This document shows positions 23,765 through 31,572 of a stretch of 64,000 nt of DNA, piece by piece; the stretch's first letter is position 1; each line of letters begins with the position of its first letter. The notes beneath the pieces were generated by a model. It did not search any database and was not told the origin of the DNA. It was given only the letters and a program-made list of their open reading frames with translations. Position numbers and translations under genes: made by a program. The DNA comes from Anaerobium acetethylicum (GTDB lineage: Bacteria; Bacillota; Clostridia; Lachnospirales; Lachnospiraceae): positions 1 through 64,000 of the forward strand of contig NZ_FMKA01000017.1 in NCBI RefSeq assembly GCF_900096945.1, in the 5' to 3' direction.

Positions 23765-25567
23765 ATGGATAAGAAATTCAGTGGTAAAATATGGAAGTTT
23801 GGAAATGACATTGATACGGATACTATAATACCAGGCAGACGCGGGACGATCCCGACGATTGAAGAGATGAAGCAATATGCTTTTGAATTATTGAAGCCGG
23901 AATTCGGTTCAACGGTTCAGGCAGGAGATATCCTTGTTGCAGGTACTAATTTTGGCTGTGGATCCAGCCGTGAGCAGGCGGCAACTGTGCTTTCGGCAAA
24001 TGGAGTACGCTGTATTATTGCAAAGAGTTTTGCAAGGATTTTTTTCCGCAACGCATTTAATAGTGGAATTCTTCTGCTCCAGTGTGATGGCATACAGGAC
24101 GTCTGCGACGGCGGAGATATCGTCACTGTTGATATTGATGCAAAAACAGTCAGTGTAAATGGAAAGACATTTCCAGTCGGCGAGGTTCCTGAAAACCTGT
24201 TTAATATAGTAGCAAACGGCGGTCTGATTGAAGACACCAAAAAGCGAATAGCGGAAGGAATCAAGAAATTAGAAATCACGCCGCTGACTGATAAAGAACG
24301 CCGTAAGAGCGGATATACCCTTGTGGAGAAAATACTGAAGAACAATGCAGGAAAGCATCATGTTGAACCAGGAGATATCGTGATTACAAAACCAGACATG
24401 TTTATGGTCCATGACATCTATACCACGTATCTTTTAGATACCATGAAGAAGATCGGAGCAGATAAAATCGATGATCCGGATAAAGTGACGATCGTATGGG
24501 ATCACTGCATGCCGACTGCCGTAGCAAAGAATGACTACGATCATTATCATGCCGGCTTGGAGCTTGCAAAGCTATACGGTATCAAGAAACTGCATATCGG
24601 TGAAGGCATCTGTCACAGTATCATGCATGAAAAGAAATATGCAAGACCGGGAGAAGTTGCAACAGCAACTGACAGCCATACGACAACTTACGGCGGAGCG
24701 GGAAATTTCTGCTCAGGAATTGGCACGGCAGAGATGGCCGCTGCTCTGATTACCGGAGAACTTTGGTTTAAAGTTCCGAGTGCCATTAAAATCGTGCTAA
24801 ACGGACATCTGAAGGAAGGCGTTTTATCAAAAGATATTATCCTGAAGATTCTGGGCGATATAAAGGCAGATGGAGGACAATATAAATCTCTTGAATTCAC
24901 AGGAACTGCAGCACATGAAATGAGCATGATGGCACGTTTCACAATGGCAAATATGGCTTTAGAAGCGGGCGCAAAATGCGGATTGTTTGAAGCAGATGAA
25001 AAGACAGCCGAATATTATGGAATGTCTCTTTCTGAAATTGACTGGGTCCGTATGGATGACGATGCAAAATATGAAAAAGTACTGACCTACAATGTCGATG
25101 AATTAGAACCACAGTTATCATGTCCTCAGGGCGTCGACAATGTTCATCCGATCCATGAAATTCTTGGGACCAAGATTGATGAAGTATACTTAGGCAGCTG
25201 TACAAATGGAAGTTTAGAGGATCTGGCAATTGCAGCAAAAATGATGGAAGGTAAAAAAGTGGCATATGGCCTCCGTTTCATTGTGTGTCCTGCAACGAAT
25301 AAGGTGTTTAAGGATGCAATTGAGGCTGGCTATATCAGGACCTTCATAGAAGCTGGTGGAGTAGTCGTCCATCCGTGCTGCGGACTTTGCTGCGGCATGC
25401 CATACGGCTTAATGACAGATGATGAAAGGATCCTGTCTACGGCAAACCGAAACTTCATTGGACGCCAGGGCACAAAGAAGACCCTCAGCTACCTTTCAAG
25501 TCCTGCAGTGGCAGCTGCAACAGCAATCGCAGGGGTCGTCACAGACCCACGAACCATGATAAACTAA
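23765..25567 (+). CDS. LeuD-LeuC fusion hydro-lyase (3-isopropylmalate dehydratase-like)
   Basis: A 600-residue fusion in small-then-large order. Residues 1-165 are the LeuD swivel domain (NDIDTDTIIPGR, GTNFGCGSSREQA). Residues 190-600 are the LeuC catalytic part, with DHCMPT, ATDSHTTTYGGAGNF and the three cluster cysteines in GSCTNG (Cys479) and CCGLCCG (Cys539, Cys542). It should isomerise a 2-hydroxy acid through an unsaturated intermediate, as in isopropylmalate, citramalate/methylmalate, maleate or dimethylmaleate chemistry. Mitochondrial-type aconitase has the opposite order, though AcnB also places the swivel domain first. It is co-operonic with an IPMDH-like dehydrogenase. A biosynthetic leucine role is unlikely because no leuA is present and the neighbours are fermentative. 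Confidence 0.88.
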   Translation: MDKKFSGKIWKFGNDIDTDTIIPGRRGTIPTIEEMKQYAFELLKPEFGSTVQAGDILVAGTNFGCGSSREQAATVLSANGVRCIIAKSFARIFFRNAFNSGILLLQCDGIQDVCDGGDIVTVDIDAKTVSVNGKTFPVGEVPENLFNIVANGGLIEDTKKRIAEGIKKLEITPLTDKERRKSGYTLVEKILKNNAGKHHVEPGDIVITKPDMFMVHDIYTTYLLDTMKKIGADKIDDPDKVTIVWDHCMPTAVAKNDYDHYHAGLELAKLYGIKKLHIGEGICHSIMHEKKYARPGEVATATDSHTTTYGGAGNFCSGIGTAEMAAALITGELWFKVPSAIKIVLNGHLKEGVLSKDIILKILGDIKADGGQYKSLEFTGTAAHEMSMMARFTMANMALEAGAKCGLFEADEKTAEYYGMSLSEIDWVRMDDDAKYEKVLTYNVDELEPQLSCPQGVDNVHPIHEILGTKIDEVYLGSCTNGSLEDLAIAAKMMEGKKVAYGLRFIVCPATNKVFKDAIEAGYIRTFIEAGGVVVHPCCGLCCGMPYGLMTDDERILSTANRNFIGRQGTKKTLSYLSSPAVAAATAIAGVVTDPRTMIN

Positions 25568-25582
25568 AGGAAGGCAGAAGAG

Positions 25583-26479
25583 ATGATAAAAAGTTTTGAT
25601 GAGTTAAAAGAGACCCTCAGAAAGATGCCTGAAAAACGTAAAGTAGCGGTAGCGCCTGCACAGGATGCACATACCCTGGAGGCAATCGTGAATGCTGCAA
25701 GAGACGGCATGGTAACTCCGGTCCTGATTGGCAGAGAACCAGAGATCAGAGCGATCCTGGAAGAGTTAGGAGCTTCTCAGGAAGAGATGCAGATTATCCA
25801 TATCGAAGATAAAACTGCATGTGTGCAGAAAGCAGCTGATATGGTGAAATCCGGAGAAGTAGATTGCATTATGAAGGGGAAGATTGAAACAGGAGACCTG
25901 ATGAAGGTATTGGTCAATAAAGAGACCGGTATCCGCAAGAACAGCACCATGAGCCTGCTGGCCTTTATGGAAAGCCCCAATTACCATAAGGTATTTGCAA
26001 TAACAGATGTAGGTCTTCTGGTATATCCGACTAAGGAGCAGAAGAGGGCAGCAATAGAGAACGCTGTTTCCGCATTTCATGCGCTGGGAGTGGAAGAGCC
26101 CAAAGTAGCCATTGTTGCAGCTATAGAAAAAATGAATCCGAAAATGAAAGAAACGGTAGACGCAGCCGAAATCAAGGCGGAAGGCGTGGAGGGCTGCATC
26201 ATCGAAGGTCCGATCAGCTATGACCTCGCAATGGATCCGGAATCAGCACCCCTCAAAGGGTACGAAAGCCCTGTAGCAGGCGATGCGGACATACTGGTAA
26301 TGCCGGATATCATAAGCGGAAACGTAGCAGCAAAAACAATCACCACCATCGGCGGGGGACGTACCGGCGGAGTTGTGCTCGGAGCGCAGGTACCTGTCTT
26401 GCTGGTATCACGTTCAGCAAGTGCAGATGATAAATATATGTCAATCGTGCTGGCAGCACTAATAGGCAAAAACAATTAG
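25583..26479 (+). CDS. ptb: phosphate acyl (butyryl)transferase
   Basis: A 298-residue enzyme converting acyl-CoA and phosphate to acyl phosphate and CoA. Family segments are visible: IMKGKIETGDLMKVLVNKETGIR, FAITDVGLLVYPT, EGPISYDLAMDPESA and TIGGGRTGGVVLGAQVPVLLVSRSA. The length and sequence match Ptb rather than Pta. Ptb enzymes accept C3-C5 straight and branched acyl-CoA. It pairs with the butyrate-kinase gene 1.4 kb downstream in the same operon, together yielding ATP from the acyl-CoA made by PFOR. Nothing odd is seen in the active-site regions. Confidence 0.9.
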   Translation: MIKSFDELKETLRKMPEKRKVAVAPAQDAHTLEAIVNAARDGMVTPVLIGREPEIRAILEELGASQEEMQIIHIEDKTACVQKAADMVKSGEVDCIMKGKIETGDLMKVLVNKETGIRKNSTMSLLAFMESPNYHKVFAITDVGLLVYPTKEQKRAAIENAVSAFHALGVEEPKVAIVAAIEKMNPKMKETVDAAEIKAEGVEGCIIEGPISYDLAMDPESAPLKGYESPVAGDADILVMPDIISGNVAAKTITTIGGGRTGGVVLGAQVPVLLVSRSASADDKYMSIVLAALIGKNN

Positions 26480-26493
26480 GAGGAATTACGAGA

Positions 26494-27828
26494 ATGAGTA
26501 AAAAAATCAATTTCAATGTATGCGGATTATCTTTCAAAATTTTCATTCCATTTTTTATAGTAGTTATGATCACAACCTATATGGGATTCATGCCCACGGT
26601 AAAAATCTTCTCAAATGAAGCCGGGGAATATATAGCATCCAATTATATCGGTACCATTGCGTTTTTGATGGCAGTGGGAGGTCTGTTTTTCTGGCTTGGC
26701 AATACGATTCCTATTTTCAATAATTATTTAGGCGGAGCATGTCTGTTGCCATTATTAGGAACATCATTTATGAATTTCATGGGCTGGATTCCGGAGGAAC
26801 TGGTGAATGGTACTGCTGTCTTAATGGGTGGCGGTTTCCAGGATGCCTATATTGCAATGCTGCTAGTAGGATCTATTCTGATCATGGACAGAAAGCTTCT
26901 TCTGGGAGCGACTGCCAGATATATGCCTGTCATTATTGGCAGCCAGGTCTTTGCACTGGGTGCGTGTGCATTGGGTGGATTGATTACTGGAACAAGCGTA
27001 TTTGAAGCTTTATTTTATGTTGGTGCACCTATTATGTCCGGGGGTTCAGGCGGTGCTATGGTTACCCTTCCATCTTTATACAGCGACATTACAGGTACAG
27101 ATATGACTGGCATGGCAGGACAATTCCTTTCCTATGCATCCATATCAAACGTGATAGCGGTTATGATGGCAGCCATTTTCGGAGGCATTACTTCTAAAAT
27201 GAAAGGCGTAAACGGAAACGGTGATATCCTGGTATCTAAGACTGAAAAGGTTATTGAAGAAGGCGAAAAACGTCCGGCAACATCAGGCGACTATGCAGCA
27301 CTTGGTTCGGGAATATTTATGAGCTTCTGTTTTTATCTGGGTGGAAATATTTTAGGCAATCTGCCTGGGTTAAGCGTAATCCCGGGATTGGCCTGGACCA
27401 TTATTCTTGGCATCATCGTAAAGAGCACGGGACTTATGCCTGACAAGATTGCAGATAATACTGTATACTCCATGAATTTTGCTTTAAGAGCGCTTCTTCC
27501 TATGCTGATTGCAGGCATTGGCATCAAATCTTTGAATTTCTCTGCAATAGGAGCCTTCTTTACGGTTGGAGCATTTGTGATTATTTTTCTGGGAGTGTTT
27601 GGAGCATTTCTCGGAGCAGCGGTTTTTGCTAAGTTATTCGGCCTGTGGCCATATGAAGCGGGTGTTACTGCAGGCTTATGCTGCTGTAATATCGGCGGAA
27701 GCGGCGATATTGCAGTACTTTCGGCAGCTAACCGTATGAACCTGTTGGCGTTTGCTTCTATTTCAACACGAATCGGTGGAGCACTGATGGTCATCTGGAT
27801 CGGATTGTTATATCCATTGTTTATGTAA
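26494..27828 (+). CDS. 2-hydroxycarboxylate transporter (2HCT/CitS family)
   Basis: A 444-residue inner-membrane carrier with 11 or so predicted helices. The two family reentrant-loop signatures are visible as MSGGSGGAMVTLPS near residue 188 and CCNIGGSGDIAVLSAANRMNL near residue 395. The family (CitS, MaeN, CimH, CitP, MleP) carries citrate, malate, lactate or citramalate-like 2-hydroxy acids with Na+ or H+, or in exchange for a product. This gene gives the best clue that the operon substrate is a 2-hydroxy di- or tricarboxylate. AGGAGG precedes the ATG. A hairpin follows before the kinase gene. Confidence 0.88.
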   Translation: MSKKINFNVCGLSFKIFIPFFIVVMITTYMGFMPTVKIFSNEAGEYIASNYIGTIAFLMAVGGLFFWLGNTIPIFNNYLGGACLLPLLGTSFMNFMGWIPEELVNGTAVLMGGGFQDAYIAMLLVGSILIMDRKLLLGATARYMPVIIGSQVFALGACALGGLITGTSVFEALFYVGAPIMSGGSGGAMVTLPSLYSDITGTDMTGMAGQFLSYASISNVIAVMMAAIFGGITSKMKGVNGNGDILVSKTEKVIEEGEKRPATSGDYAALGSGIFMSFCFYLGGNILGNLPGLSVIPGLAWTIILGIIVKSTGLMPDKIADNTVYSMNFALRALLPMLIAGIGIKSLNFSAIGAFFTVGAFVIIFLGVFGAFLGAAVFAKLFGLWPYEAGVTAGLCCCNIGGSGDIAVLSAANRMNLLAFASISTRIGGALMVIWIGLLYPLFM

Positions 27829-27856
27829 TAAATTAGTAACTATTTAGATATCCGGG

Positions 27857-27884
27857 CATGGCGGCTTATATTGCCATGCCTTCT
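27857..27884 (+). promoter_or_regulatory. intraoperonic hairpin before butyrate kinase
   Basis: GGCATGGC and GCCATGCC form an 8-bp stem around a 10-base loop, with no clean T-run after it. It may stabilise the upstream mRNA or partly stop transcription between the transporter and kinase genes. Confidence 0.55.
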
Positions 27885-27909
27885 TTGACCTAAAAGGGAG
27901 GAAAAAATC

Positions 27910-29016
27910 ATGAATTCATATAAAGTATTTACAATCAATCCTGGCTCTACTTCAACAAAAATCGCAATGTTTGAAGGAGATAAGACGGTTTTTTCAAAGA
28001 ATGTGTCCCATGACGCAGAGCGGTTAAAAGAGTTCAAAGAAATCAGCGACCAGTTTGATTATAGAAAAGAAACAATTCTGGAAGAACTGAAAAAAGAAAA
28101 TCTGACTTTAGATGGCGTAGATGCTTTTTCGGCACGCGGCGGCGGACTTGTAAACATCGAAGGTGGTGTTTATCAGATCGGTGAAAAATTGCTGGAGCAT
28201 GCAAGAGCCGGTTTTACGGTAAAACATCCAGCCACCTTAGGGGCACAGCTGGCAGATGCATTTGCAAAAGAATATGGCGGACAGTCGTTTGTCGTAAACC
28301 CACCGGATGTAGATGAGTTCATTGATGTTGCAAGAGTGACAGGGCTAAAGGGAGTATATCGTGAAAGCAGGATACATGCCCTGAACCAGAAAGAAATCGG
28401 GATCCGCTATGGACTAAAGGCTGGCAAAAAATATGAAGACTTAAATCTGATCATCTGCCATATCGGCGGCGGAATCTCGGTTACTGCACACCGTCAGGGA
28501 AAGATGATAGATTCCAATGATATTGCGAATGGCGATGGACCTATGGCGCCGACACGATGCGGACAGCTTCCGGTAAAGGATGTAATTACCATGTGCTTTT
28601 CCGGAAAATTCACAGAGAGGGAACTGCGTGACAAAGTGACAAAAACAGGCGGCTTTGTTGATCATTTAAATACGTCGGATGCCAGGGAAGTTGAGGCAGC
28701 GATGAATAATGGAGATCCTTATGCAAAACTGGTATACGATGCAATGGTTTATCAGATTGGAAAAACAGCAGGTTCCATGGCGGCAGCGCTTCGCGGAAAG
28801 GTAGATGCGATTATCCTGACAGGGGGCATTTCTCATGATAAATATGTAACAGGAAAGCTGAGAGATATGCTTGCTTTTATTGCTCCGATGGAAGTCATGC
28901 CTGGAGAATTTGAGATGGAGGCACTGGCTGCCGGGGCGGTACGTGTTTTATCAGGTGCAGAAGAAGCAAAAAATTATACCGGTGAACCAGTATGGTCTGG
29001 TTTTTCGATAGAATAA
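27910..29016 (+). CDS. buk: butyrate kinase
   Basis: A 368-residue acetokinase-family (ASKHA) enzyme making acid and ATP from acyl phosphate and ADP. The motifs are FTINPGSTSTKIAMFEG at the N-terminus, NPPDVDEFIDVARVTGL (the Buk-type substrate loop), CHIGGGISVTAHRQGKMIDSNDIANGDGPMAPTR and ILTGGISHDKY. The sequence is Buk-like rather than AckA-like, supporting C3-C5 acids as product. AAAGGGAGG lies upstream. It gives the substrate-level ATP step of the operon. Confidence 0.92.
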   Translation: MNSYKVFTINPGSTSTKIAMFEGDKTVFSKNVSHDAERLKEFKEISDQFDYRKETILEELKKENLTLDGVDAFSARGGGLVNIEGGVYQIGEKLLEHARAGFTVKHPATLGAQLADAFAKEYGGQSFVVNPPDVDEFIDVARVTGLKGVYRESRIHALNQKEIGIRYGLKAGKKYEDLNLIICHIGGGISVTAHRQGKMIDSNDIANGDGPMAPTRCGQLPVKDVITMCFSGKFTERELRDKVTKTGGFVDHLNTSDAREVEAAMNNGDPYAKLVYDAMVYQIGKTAGSMAAALRGKVDAIILTGGISHDKYVTGKLRDMLAFIAPMEVMPGEFEMEALAAGAVRVLSGAEEAKNYTGEPVWSGFSIE

Positions 29017-29030
29017 AGGGTGGAAATTGC

Positions 29031-29738
29031 ATGAATATAAAAAATAGAAAGTTTATAATAAGAATCCTTTTTTATATGATCGGGCTGCTCTGCCTGGCAT
29101 TCGGTGTTGCTTTTTCAATCAATTCCAAGTTGGGAGTTTCCCCTGTCAATTCATTGCCTTACATAATCAGTCTGATTACAGGTAACGAGGTCGGGATATG
29201 CGTGATTGCACTTTTCTCGTTTTACATTCTTATACAAATTGTGATATTGAGGAAGGAATTTAAGTGGATTAACCTGACCCAGTTAGTCTTTTCAACAATA
29301 TTTGGGTATTTCGTGAACTTTGCCAAGTCTGTCCTGGGAGATTTCACTATCCCGACCTATGCAGGGCAGTTATGCATGCTGGTAATCAGCATTTTGCTGG
29401 TTGCTTTAGGGGTATGCCTGTATGTAGATGTGAAACTGGTAAATATGCCCATGGAAGGGATGACTGCTGCCATAAATGTGAAAATATTCAGGAAACTGCC
29501 CTTTCATGATGTAAAAGTAATCATGGACTGTACCGTTGTGGTCATCGGCATTATGCTTTCCTTGATGTTTTTGGGAGGGATTGAGGGAATCCGTGAAGGA
29601 ACCGTTATTTGTGCGCTGCTGGTTGGTAAAATCATGAAGCCTATGCAGAAAGTCATCGTACCCATGATAGAAATAACCTGTTTCCAAAAGGCAAACAGTG
29701 TGCTTCACACCCATGAAACCGGCACGGCAATGTCATAA
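29031..29738 (+). CDS. YczE/YyaS-type integral membrane protein
   Basis: A 235-residue protein with five or so predicted transmembrane helices, similar to the YczE/YitT-type membrane family (GLLCLAFGVAFSINSKLGVSPVNSLPYIIS). Function is not established for the family. The ORF track start is 13 codons upstream inside the buk 3' end; AAAGGGTGG favours the ATG at 29031. Its place inside the operon suggests a transport or product-release role (inference). The C-terminal tail is polar and contains HTHETGTAMS. Confidence 0.7.
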   Translation: MNIKNRKFIIRILFYMIGLLCLAFGVAFSINSKLGVSPVNSLPYIISLITGNEVGICVIALFSFYILIQIVILRKEFKWINLTQLVFSTIFGYFVNFAKSVLGDFTIPTYAGQLCMLVISILLVALGVCLYVDVKLVNMPMEGMTAAINVKIFRKLPFHDVKVIMDCTVVVIGIMLSLMFLGGIEGIREGTVICALLVGKIMKPMQKVIVPMIEITCFQKANSVLHTHETGTAMS

Positions 29739-29786
29739 TTACGTATACTTATGACATTGCATATAGAACAACAGGAGGGAAAAAGG

Positions 29787-30158
29787 ATGGATCTATATGT
29801 GACAAAAATGTCGAGATCAATCATGCCTGCTATGACAAACAGAAATAGTACCTTATTCGGCGGGAAATTATTGAGCTGGATGGATGAAATAGCAGGGATT
29901 ACTGCCGCAAGGTACGCAAACTCCAAGGTTGCTACAGTAGCAATTGAAACTGTGCTGTTTATGAAACCTATCTGCGGGGGGGATTTTATTGATGTTGAAG
30001 GCAGGATACTATCTGTCGGAAAGACATCGCTGCGTGTGATGATAGAAGTAAGCGTGGATAAAGGCAATGGCAGGCGGGAAAATGCAGCCGAAGCCGTATT
30101 TGTCTATGTTGCATTAGATGAAAGTGGAAAACCGAAGAAAGTAGTGGAGGAAATATGA
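29787..30158 (+). CDS. hotdog-fold acyl-CoA thioesterase (YciA-like)
   Basis: A 123-residue hotdog protein. The family block NSTLFGGKLLSWMDEIAGITAARYA, with the N-x-x-G-x-x-x-G...D arrangement, is clear, followed by VFMKPI-like and VEGRILSVGKTSLRV strands. It hydrolyses acyl-CoA. Inside a Ptb/Buk operon it may be a safety valve that frees CoA when kinase flux is limiting. AGGAGGG precedes the ATG at 29787, 12 codons inside the ORF-track start. The stop overlaps the ATG of the dehydrogenase gene (ATGA), indicating translational coupling. Confidence 0.85.
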   Translation: MDLYVTKMSRSIMPAMTNRNSTLFGGKLLSWMDEIAGITAARYANSKVATVAIETVLFMKPICGGDFIDVEGRILSVGKTSLRVMIEVSVDKGNGRRENAAEAVFVYVALDESGKPKKVVEEI

Positions 30159-31237
30159 TTTTAAATATAGCTGTCATCAAAGGAGATGGTGTCGGTCCGG
30201 AAATGATGGAATCGGCACTTGAGATCCTTAAATCAGTATGCAGGCAATTTGAACATCAGTTGAATCTATATCCGGTGATGGCTTCCGGAGAAGCGATTGA
30301 TGCCGTTGGGAATCCGATGCCGGAGGAGTCATTGAAAATATGTATGGAGGCGTCAGCAGTGCTGTTGGGCAATACAGGACTTTCGAAATATCGGAATTCG
30401 CCACAGGAGAAGCGTCCTGAATTTGCACTTATGCGCTTAAGAAAAGAAATGGAAACAACAACGAATATCCGGCCGGTGTGCATTTATCCTGTTTTATCGG
30501 AACTATCGCCTTTGAAAGAACGTATCGTTCAGCAAGGTGTGGATTTTGTGTTTGTCAGAGACATTGCTGGCGGCGTATTCTGCTCGGATAAGGTGAAATC
30601 AGAAGGCGAATTTGGCAAAGAAGCTTATGAATATGAATACTATAATGAAAAAATCATTACGGATACGGCAGCCATCGCATTTGAACTTGCAGGCAGAAGA
30701 AAGAATAAAGTGACCAATCTGGATAAATCAAATGTGTTGGGGAGTTCCAAGCTATGGAGAACCACTGTGCAAGAGGTGGGAAAGCACTATCCGGAAATTG
30801 AGCTGACTCACTGCTATATCGATACGGCAGCCATGAAAATCATAGAAAGTCCAAAAGAGTTTGATGTTATAGTGACCTCCAATCTGTTTGGAGATATCAT
30901 AGCAGATGAAGGAACCCAGATAACAGGGACACCGTACCTGTATGCCTCGGCAGAAGTTGCGAAAAATGGAAAAGGAATTTATACGCCCAATCAGCTTCAC
31001 CATCCGGATGAAACCATGATCGGGCAGCAAATCGTGAATCCTATCGGCATGATAGCAGCTGCGGCAATGATGCTCCGCCATAGCTTTGGGTTGGAGAAAG
31101 AGGCAGCTGCCATAGAAAATGCCATCAGAAAAGCCATTGAGCAGGGCTATCGGACAAAGGATATTGCAAAAGAAGGGGAGCAGTGGCTTTCTACAAAGCA
31201 GATGGGAGAGAAAATCACAGGTCTTCTGGCTTATTAG
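30155..31237 (+). CDS. isopropylmalate/D-malate dehydrogenase-like oxidative decarboxylase
   Basis: A 360-residue beta-hydroxyacid oxidative decarboxylase. The family elements are VIKGDGVGPEMM, GEAIDAVGNPMPEESL, the substrate helix ALMRLRKEME, NIRP, KSNVLGSSKLWR, and the metal Asp segment SNLFGDIIADEG, which in LeuB usually reads NMFGDILSDE. NAD+-dependent oxidation plus decarboxylation of a 3-alkylmalate, D-malate or tartrate-type acid gives a 2-oxoacid for PFOR. The departures from LeuB and the catabolic operon argue for a substrate other than isopropylmalate. It overlaps the thioesterase gene by 4 bases and is the last gene of the operon. Confidence 0.85.
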   Translation: MILNIAVIKGDGVGPEMMESALEILKSVCRQFEHQLNLYPVMASGEAIDAVGNPMPEESLKICMEASAVLLGNTGLSKYRNSPQEKRPEFALMRLRKEMETTTNIRPVCIYPVLSELSPLKERIVQQGVDFVFVRDIAGGVFCSDKVKSEGEFGKEAYEYEYYNEKIITDTAAIAFELAGRRKNKVTNLDKSNVLGSSKLWRTTVQEVGKHYPEIELTHCYIDTAAMKIIESPKEFDVIVTSNLFGDIIADEGTQITGTPYLYASAEVAKNGKGIYTPNQLHHPDETMIGQQIVNPIGMIAAAAMMLRHSFGLEKEAAAIENAIRKAIEQGYRTKDIAKEGEQWLSTKQMGEKITGLLAY

Positions 31238-31270
31238 ACAGTGAGATGTAATGAAGAAGAAGTTTGGAAG

Positions 31271-31331
31271 TTGACAATATCACGAAAATAAGTTATCCTA
31301 TAAAAGGAGTAACGTTATACTAAAACGATAT
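31271..31331 (+). promoter_or_regulatory. promoter and operator O3 upstream of the MATE gene
   Basis: TTGACA (31271) and TATCCT (31294) are spaced by 17 bases. The operator AACGTTATACTAAAACGATA starts at 31311, just after the -10, the same geometry as at 17.4 and 18.9 kb. It places the downstream MATE transporter in the LacI regulon. Confidence 0.8.
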
Positions 31332-31387
31332 ACAAGATAGCGGTCGTATATTATTAGATCTCCGATAATTGTAACCAATTTCTGCCC

Positions 31388-31427
31388 AAGAAAGCATGGG
31401 ACTGCGGATGCAGCCTCATGCTTTCTT
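31388..31427 (+). promoter_or_regulatory. strong leader hairpin between operator O3 and MATE
   Basis: AAGAAAGCATG and CATGCTTTCTT form an 11-bp perfect stem, and the loop contains a second CTGC/GCAG stem. No T-run follows. It lies in the presumed 5' leader of the MATE mRNA and may be a regulatory or stabilising structure. Confidence 0.6.
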
Positions 31428-31572
31428 ACATTATAGTAAATTGCTCATTTCCTATAACGCAGACCTCCCGTGGGATGTGCGGTCGGACTTATGGAATATG
31501 TTTGACAAGATATCAATGTGCCAGCACACTAGATTAATGAAAATGAAAGTAATAATGGAGAGGGAACTGGAA

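Noticed and set aside
23765-31237. Leucine biosynthesis operon
   Set aside because: There is no isopropylmalate synthase, while PFOR, Ptb, Buk and a 2-hydroxycarboxylate carrier share the operon. The dehydrogenase also departs from LeuB motifs.
31396-31572. Extended N-terminus of the MATE ORF
   Set aside because: It lies in the leader containing the hairpin, and the residues do not resemble MATE. GGAGAGGG supports the start at 31573.
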